A stretch of 39,945 bases of DNA, taken from an uncultured Oscillospiraceae bacterium (GTDB taxonomy: Bacteria; Bacillota; Clostridia; Oscillospirales; Oscillospiraceae). The first letter of the stretch is position 1. Each line of letters begins with the position of its first letter. Location: NCBI GenBank assembly GCA_948766235.1, contig CAQCFX010000009.1, forward strand, positions 1-39,945, in the 5' to 3' direction. The notes under the pieces were generated by a model. It saw only the letters and a program-made list of their open reading frames with translations. It did no database searches and was not told the DNA's origin. A program made the position numbers and the translations under genes. This document shows, one piece after another, positions 36,826 to 39,945 of this stretch.

Positions 36826-36928
36826 GCGCATAGGGGAGCTTGGACCGAAGCGAGGGCAAAAGCCCAGAGTTCACGTAGTGAAGTCGGGTTTTGCCCGAGA
36901 CGGAGGGAAAGCGACCCGGCTATGCGCC
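36825..36928 (+). repeat. Dispersed hairpin element, copy B
   Basis: The outer inverted repeat GGCGCATAG (36825-36833) / CTATGCGCC (36920-36928) bounds an element whose 79-nt core (36842-36920) aligns without gaps to the core at 490-568. The lower stem is GGGCAAAA-G-CCC with GGGTTTTGCCC, and the apical hairpin is TTCAC-GTA-GTGAA. The conserved unpaired 3' part contains GGGAAAGCGACC. The outer arms differ between copies but are paired in both. Confidence 0.72.
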
Positions 36929-36965
36929 CAATCGGAGCGCGAAAACGCGCGGATGATTTTTCTCC

Positions 36966-36994
36966 TTGCAATCGGGCGGGAAAAAGCATATAAT
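36966..36994 (+). promoter_or_regulatory. Promoter of the corA-like gene
   Basis: TTGCAA (36966-36971), 17 bp, TATAAT (36989-36994). Near-consensus; a transcript would carry about 250 nt of leader. Confidence 0.8.
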
Positions 36995-37215
36995 GTAAAA
37001 AGCCGAGGATATGCGGCAATCAAACAGCAAAGGAAGTGAGATGCGTCGTGTCAGGCGATCCGTTTGGTCGAAGTTGGACGTTACAAACACGGCGCACCTG
37101 CTGAGCCGGCATCTCGCCGCCTCCCCGTGCGCCCGCTGCCCATTGGCCGAAGGCCGGTGGGAAAATTTACAAGCGGAGCGGCGGGGGATTTTTCTGCCCT
37201 TTTCAGGGGTATGGT

Positions 37216-37237
37216 CCTCTCCCGGTTCCGGGAAAGG
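37216..37237 (+). promoter_or_regulatory. Hairpin sequestering the corA ribosome binding site
   Basis: CCTCTCCCGG pairs with CCGGGAAAGG (one C-A mismatch). The 3' arm contains the Shine-Dalgarno AAAGG, 11 nt before the ATG at 37249. CCTTTTC at 37198-37204 is an alternative partner. This could be a translational switch. Confidence 0.5.
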
Positions 37238-37248
37238 TGTGAGCGCGT

Positions 37249-38175
37249 ATGCTGACCATTCACAAGACGGTGGAGGGCAAAATGACCCGGCTGGATTCGG
37301 TGACGGACGGCTGCTGGGTGAATCTGGTCAACCCCAGCGAGGATGAACTGAGAACTGTGGCCGCCACCCTGGCGGTGGAGCCGTCCTTTCTCCGGGCGGC
37401 GCTGGACGAGGAGGAGACGTCCCGGATTGACAAGGAGGACGGCTCCACCCTCATCATCGTGGACACCCCCGCTATGGAGCAGGACGAGACCGGCGTGGTG
37501 TACTCCACCCTGCCCATGGGCATCATCGTCACCGACCGGCACATCATCACCGTATGCCTGAAGGAGACCTCTGTGGTGCGGGACCTTCAAAACGGCGTGG
37601 TGCGGGATGTGCGCACCGAGCAGCGCACCCGGTTCATTTTGAACATCCTGCTGCTGGTGGCCAAGCGGTACTTGAATTACCTGAAGCAGATTGACAAGAC
37701 CTACAACCACATGGAGCGGCAGCTCTACAAGTCCCAGCGGAACAAGGAGTTGATTCAGCTGCTGGACCTGGAGAAATCCCTGGTCTACTTCAACACCTCC
37801 CTCAAGGCCAACGAGGTGACGCTGGAGAAAATCCTGCGCGGACGCATTGTCACCCTCTATGAGGAGGACCATGACCTGCTGGAGGACGTGCTCATCGAGG
37901 TGCGTCAGGCCATCGAGATGGCTCAGATTTATTCCGACATCATCTCCGGCATGATGGACGCCTTCGCCTCCGTCATCTCCAACAACCTGAACGTCATCAT
38001 GAAGCTGCTGGCCTCCGTCACCATCCTCATGACGGTGCCCAACATTGTCTTCGGCTTCTACGGCATGAATGTGGGCGTGCTGCCCTTTGCGGGGAGCTTT
38101 TGGCCGCCGCTGCTCATCTCCGTGGCCATCATTGTGGTGGCGGGGATTATCCTGAAAAAGAAGGATCTGCTATAG
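37249..38175 (+). CDS. corA: CorA-family magnesium/divalent cation transporter
   Basis: 308-aa CorA/Mrs2/Alr1-family channel. A large N-terminal cytoplasmic domain (about 1-245) ends in a long stalk helix (EEDHDLLEDVLIEVRQAIEMAQIYSDI). Two C-terminal membrane helices follow (about 251-271 and 285-301). The signature selectivity motif YGMN is at 271-274, right after the first helix. It works as a pentamer in the inner membrane and admits Mg2+ (in some members Co2+ or Ni2+). Its structured leader suggests control at the RNA level. A perfect parS site and a strong terminator follow the stop. Confidence 0.93.
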   Translation: MLTIHKTVEGKMTRLDSVTDGCWVNLVNPSEDELRTVAATLAVEPSFLRAALDEEETSRIDKEDGSTLIIVDTPAMEQDETGVVYSTLPMGIIVTDRHIITVCLKETSVVRDLQNGVVRDVRTEQRTRFILNILLLVAKRYLNYLKQIDKTYNHMERQLYKSQRNKELIQLLDLEKSLVYFNTSLKANEVTLEKILRGRIVTLYEEDHDLLEDVLIEVRQAIEMAQIYSDIISGMMDAFASVISNNLNVIMKLLASVTILMTVPNIVFGFYGMNVGVLPFAGSFWPPLLISVAIIVVAGIILKKKDLL

Positions 38176-38181
38176 AACTGA

Positions 38182-38197
38182 TGTTTCACGTGAAACA
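38182..38197. promoter_or_regulatory. parS site (perfect consensus)
   Basis: TGTTTCACGTGAAACA, identical to the consensus ParB/Spo0J binding site and part of a 20-bp perfect palindrome GATGTTTCACGTGAAACATC (38180-38199). Intergenic, 6 bp after the corA stop. Confidence 0.92.
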
Positions 38198-38201
38198 TCC
38201 C

Positions 38202-38235
38202 ACCGGGTACGGAGCCGCTCCGTACCCGGTTTTTT
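38202..38235 (+). terminator. corA terminator
   Basis: ACCGGGTACGGA, loop GCCGC, TCCGTACCCGGT, then TTTTT; a 12-bp perfect stem. Confidence 0.95.
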
Positions 38236-38276
38236 GCAGCTTACCCCGCCGGAGAGGCAGGTCGCGCCCGCGCCCC

Positions 38277-38305
38277 TTGCCAAGGGGGCATGATTCGTGT
38301 ATGCT
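38277..38305 (+). promoter_or_regulatory. Possible promoter of the LytTR-DUF3021 pair
   Basis: TTGCCA (38277-38282), 17 bp, TATGCT (38300-38305), 95 bp before the start codon. A CCCCTT/AAGGGG hairpin overlaps the -35 box. Confidence 0.5.
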
Positions 38306-38400
38306 CAAGATGCAGCTGCAAACAGGGCCCTCGCAAAGCCGTCCTATAGGCCTTGTGGGGAGTGGAGCTTGTGTCGATGACGAAAGGAGAGGTGAGGCCC

Positions 38401-38838
38401 ATGAAGGTGACGGTAGAGGAGCGGCCGGAGCTGGAACAGACCGAGGTGGTGATCCGCTGTCCCCGGATGGACGGGCAGACGGCCCGGCTGATGGAGCTGC
38501 TGCGGCTGTCCGACGCCCGGCTCACCGGGGAGCGGGACGGGGAGACCTGCATTTTGGACAGCGAGGACGTGCTTTATATCGACACCGTGGACCGGGGCAC
38601 CTTCCTCTACACCGTGGACGGGGTGTATGAGACCCGCCTTCGGCTGTACGAGCTGGAGGAGCAGCTCACCAGCCGGGACTTTATCCGGGTGAGCAAGTCG
38701 GCCATCGTGAATTTTGACCGGGTGCGTTCGCTGCGCCCCGACTTCGGCGGGCGGATGCGGCTGACCATGTCCAACGGCGAGGTGGTGGTGGCAAACCGCC
38801 AGTACGTCCCCGCCATCAAGAAAAAATTAGGGCTTTGA
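38401..38838 (+). CDS. LytTR-domain transcription regulator
   Basis: 145-aa protein that is essentially a stand-alone LytTR DNA-binding domain (about 45-145) without a receiver domain. Typical stretches are ILDSEDVLYIDTVDRGTFLYT, ELEEQLTSRDFIRVSKSAIVNFDRV and MRLTMSNGEVVVANRQYVPAIKKKL. The N-terminus (VTVEERPELEQTEVVIRCP) is the small strand region common in the LytTR partners of DUF3021 proteins. AGGAGAGG lies 8 nt before the ATG. The next gene encodes a four-helix membrane protein. Such pairs resemble streptococcal HdrRM/BrsRM systems, where the membrane partner holds the regulator inactive; that role here is by analogy. Confidence 0.88.
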   Translation: MKVTVEERPELEQTEVVIRCPRMDGQTARLMELLRLSDARLTGERDGETCILDSEDVLYIDTVDRGTFLYTVDGVYETRLRLYELEEQLTSRDFIRVSKSAIVNFDRVRSLRPDFGGRMRLTMSNGEVVVANRQYVPAIKKKLGL

Positions 38839-38852
38839 AAGGAGCGCTTGAG

Positions 38853-39293
38853 ATGAAAAAGTTTTTCCAGGTGGTCGCGGCCATCAAGGAATGTGTGTCC
38901 CTGTGCTATACCGGCGCCATGTTTTTTTATATGTTTTTCCTCTGGGTGTTCCAGCAGGAGACCGCGCCCCTGCCCATACTGTTCTCCCTGATGGTTGTGA
39001 GCTTGGCGGCGGGGGTCATGCAGGTGGCGGCTTTTTCCAACCTGCTGTTTAAAAAGCTGTCCTATGGCTGGCGGATGGTGGTGTTCGCTGTGCCGTTTTT
39101 CGCGGTGCTCACCGCCTTTGCCGTGGGCTTTGAGTGGTTCCCCACCGAAAACGCCGGGGCGTGGGTGAGCTTTATCGTCATCTTTATCGTGATTTTTGTG
39201 GCCATCACGGCAGGCATTGAGCTCTACTACCGCGCCAGCGGGCGGAAGTGGGACGACCGGCTGGACTGGTACCGGCGGCGGAAGGACGAGTAA
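38853..39293 (+). CDS. DUF3021-type membrane protein, partner of LytTR regulator
   Basis: 146-aa membrane protein with four hydrophobic helices (about residues 14-34, 41-63, 73-95 and 105-127), a short cytoplasmic N-terminus, and a basic/acidic C-tail (RKWDDRLDWYRRRKDE). This is the DUF3021 pattern, typically encoded directly behind a LytTR regulator. It may sense a membrane signal and sequester the regulator. AAAGGAG lies 8 nt before the ATG at 38853, just past the LytTR stop. The two genes are surely co-transcribed. Confidence 0.82.
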   Translation: MKKFFQVVAAIKECVSLCYTGAMFFYMFFLWVFQQETAPLPILFSLMVVSLAAGVMQVAAFSNLLFKKLSYGWRMVVFAVPFFAVLTAFAVGFEWFPTENAGAWVSFIVIFIVIFVAITAGIELYYRASGRKWDDRLDWYRRRKDE

Positions 39294-39405
39294 TCGGCAC
39301 AGGGGCAGCGAAGTGTCAAGGGAAAAAGATTATTTACAAATAGCCCATTGTTTTTTTCTCCGCAATCGTGTAAACTATAGAATATCACATGAGGAGGGGT
39401 TGCTG

Positions 39406-39516
39406 ATGAAAATTGCCAGCTTTATTTTGAGGACGGCCGCCATTGCCTTGGCTGCGGCCTCGGTGGCGTGCGCCGCGGTTTCGTGCCTGTGCGCATCCCT
39501 CCGAGCGGACGATTGA
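39406..39516 (+). CDS. Small membrane protein 1 (36 aa)
   Basis: 36-aa protein, MKIASFILRTAAIALAAASV continuing with ACAAVSCLCASLRADD. One hydrophobic helix fills residues 5-30, flanked by a basic N-terminus and an acidic end: a single-pass small membrane protein. Start with GAGGAGGGG upstream and a possible promoter (TTGTTT-N17-TAAACT, about 39350-39378). It resembles the N-terminal half of the next gene's product (MK.A....K/R..A....A...VACA), so the two look like tandem paralogues. Function unknown. Confidence 0.6.
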   Translation: MKIASFILRTAAIALAAASVACAAVSCLCASLRADD

Positions 39517-39530
39517 CAGGAGGAATAGAG

Positions 39531-39722
39531 ATGAAAGCTGCTCGTTTGGTGTTGAAGATTGTGGCCGTATCCATGGCTGTGGTGGCCGTGGCCTGCGCCA
39601 TTGCGGCCTATTGGGACAAGATTGTGGATGTGTTCTACGCCATTGCCGACAAAATTGAGGAGAAGAAGGCAGACTGCCGCTTTGCCTCTGAGTACGATGA
39701 CTACGACGACTGCATCCTTTGA
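39531..39722 (+). CDS. Small membrane protein 2 (63 aa)
   Basis: 63-aa protein with a basic start (MKAARLVLK), one membrane helix (about 7-27, IVAVSMAVVAVACAIAAYW), then an amphipathic segment DKIVDVFYAIADKIEEKKAD and a strongly acidic tail ending EYDDYDDCIL. GGAGG lies 7 nt before the ATG, 14 bp after the first small gene. Probable single-pass protein with its charged tail in the cytoplasm. I know no function; its place behind the LytTR-DUF3021 pair may be chance or may make it a target. Followed by a strong terminator. Confidence 0.75.
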   Translation: MKAARLVLKIVAVSMAVVAVACAIAAYWDKIVDVFYAIADKIEEKKADCRFASEYDDYDDCIL

Positions 39723-39724
39723 TG

Positions 39725-39761
39725 AAAAAAGCCCCGCCTGGTTAACAGGCGGGGCTTTTTT
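39725..39761. terminator. Bidirectional terminator
   Basis: AAAAAAGCCCCGCCTG, loop GTTAA, CAGGCGGGGCTTTTTT; a 16-bp stem serving both the small-protein genes and convergent tsaD, whose stop overlaps it. Confidence 0.95.
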
Positions 39762-39945
39762 ATCCTTTGGAGATATCCAAACTTGCCTTGGCGTTCAATT
39801 CCCAGCCGGCGGTGTGGCCCGCCAGAAACTCATAGTACCCCTGGCTGCCAATCATGGCGGCGTTGTCGCCGCACAGGGCCAGGGGGGGCAGCCAGAGCTT
39901 GGCCCCGGCTTGGGCGCAGGCCCGTTCCAGGTCGGCGCGGATGCG
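39760..39945 (-). CDS. tsaD: TsaD, tRNA t6A synthesis protein, C-terminal part
   Basis: Last 61 codons of the tRNA threonylcarbamoyladenosine transferase; the rest lies beyond the right edge. TsaD attaches the threonylcarbamoyl group to A37 of ANN-decoding tRNAs with TsaB and TsaE. The visible end, read on the minus strand, contains LWLPPLALCGDNAAMIGSQG, the highly conserved C-terminal motif with the metal-binding Asp in GDNAAMIG, then YYEFLAGHTAG and a short tail. The TAA lies in the T-tract of the bidirectional terminator. Confidence 0.93.
   Translation of the reverse strand, partial: RIRADLERACAQAGAKLWLPPLALCGDNAAMIGSQGYYEFLAGHTAGWELNAKASLDISKG

Larger units (their letters stand above)
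36929..37248 (+). other. Long leader region before the CorA-type gene
   Basis: 320 bases without a secure gene. It holds a near-consensus promoter (36966-36994) and a roughly 250-nt transcribed leader with several stems: GGCGCAC/GTGCGCC around CGGC-ATCTC-GCCG; CCCATTGGCC-GAA-GGCCGGTGGG; CCCT/AGGG; and a last hairpin over the ribosome binding site. A short frame starting ATGCGTCGTGTC at 37041 with AAGGAAG upstream runs through it into corA, but the stems argue for RNA. I do not see the M-box core GGTGAGGCTCC. Confidence 0.5.

Noticed and set aside
36995..37248. Classical M-box (ykoK) magnesium riboswitch
   Set aside because: The conserved GGTGAGGCTCC core and the usual order of helices could not be found by eye; only a general structured leader is claimed.
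37041..37346. Small protein-coding gene in the corA leader
   Set aside because: The frame overlaps corA by about 100 bases out of frame, its product shows no domain or membrane pattern, and the DNA is dominated by RNA stems.
1..39945. CRISPR array, insertion sequence, prophage, tRNA or rRNA genes
   Set aside because: No regularly spaced direct repeats, transposase or phage motifs, cloverleaf-like TTCRANYC segments or rRNA sequence were seen.

Overview
The window is about 40 kb of GC-rich Firmicutes chromosome. The gene content points to an anaerobic, spore-forming Clostridia of the Oscillospiraceae type (Flavonifractor / Lawsonibacter / Pseudoflavonifractor-like). The signs are a HrcA/CIRCE heat-shock operon, Spo0A, dipicolinate synthase DpaAB, a single-protein pyruvate:ferredoxin oxidoreductase, rubrerythrin and a two-gene SufBC-type Fe-S system. 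The genus is an inference. Apart from one histidine phosphatase gene with visibly lower GC, the region looks like core genome. I see no insertion sequence, prophage, CRISPR array, rRNA or tRNA.

Layout. 1-2.3 kb (minus): hrcA-grpE-dnaK (dnaK runs off the left edge) behind a perfect CIRCE operator and a TTGACA/TACATT promoter. 2.5-6.8 kb (plus): a PMT-family membrane glycosyltransferase, a PHP histidinol-phosphatase, rpiB and a small HExxH protein. 7.0-11.1 kb (minus): comEC-holA-RNase M5-like operon. 11.2-12.0 kb: HAD hydrolase and a possible coupled 42-aa ORF. 12.0-13.5 kb (minus): comM/yifB. 13.8-17.4 kb: nifJ. 17.5-18.3 kb (minus): an unknown protein, possibly ferritin-like. 18.5-20.1 kb: minimal Fe-S scaffold pair sufC-sufB behind a strong promoter flanked by two matching inverted repeats. 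20.2 kb: secG (minus). 20.7-28.5 kb (plus): recJ, rel (with an apparent frameshift), then a D-aspartate ligase, aspartate racemase and MurE-like ligase cassette. 28.6-30.5 kb (minus): pullulanase. 30.8 kb: spo0A with an upstream 0A box. 31.6-34.5 kb (minus): MTA/SAH nucleosidase, pncB, rubrerythrin. 34.6-36.8 kb (plus): histidine phosphatase, dpaA-dpaB. 37.2-38.2 kb: CorA-type Mg2+ transporter behind a structured leader. 38.4-39.7 kb: LytTR regulator + DUF3021 membrane protein, then two tandem small membrane proteins. 39.76 kb to the end (minus): the 3' end of tsaD.

How it fits together. spo0A and dpaAB mark sporulation. rel, spo0A, hrcA and the LytTR pair are global or local stress regulators. 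The ligase-racemase-MurE cassette looks like a self-contained route to make D-Asp and add it to the peptidoglycan stem. nifJ, rubrerythrin and the Fe-S scaffold fit strict anaerobic metabolism.

Most notable non-coding signals: (i) two parS-like ParB sites (5792-5807 with one mismatch; 38182-38197 perfect), which suggest an origin-proximal position; (ii) a two-copy 79-nt hairpin element (490-568 minus; 36842-36920 plus) whose apical stem shows three compensatory base-pair changes; (iii) paired CATAG-N7-CTATG operators centred 62 bp apart around the sufCB promoter; (iv) a structured corA leader whose last hairpin covers the ribosome binding site; (v) several other intergenic inverted repeats.
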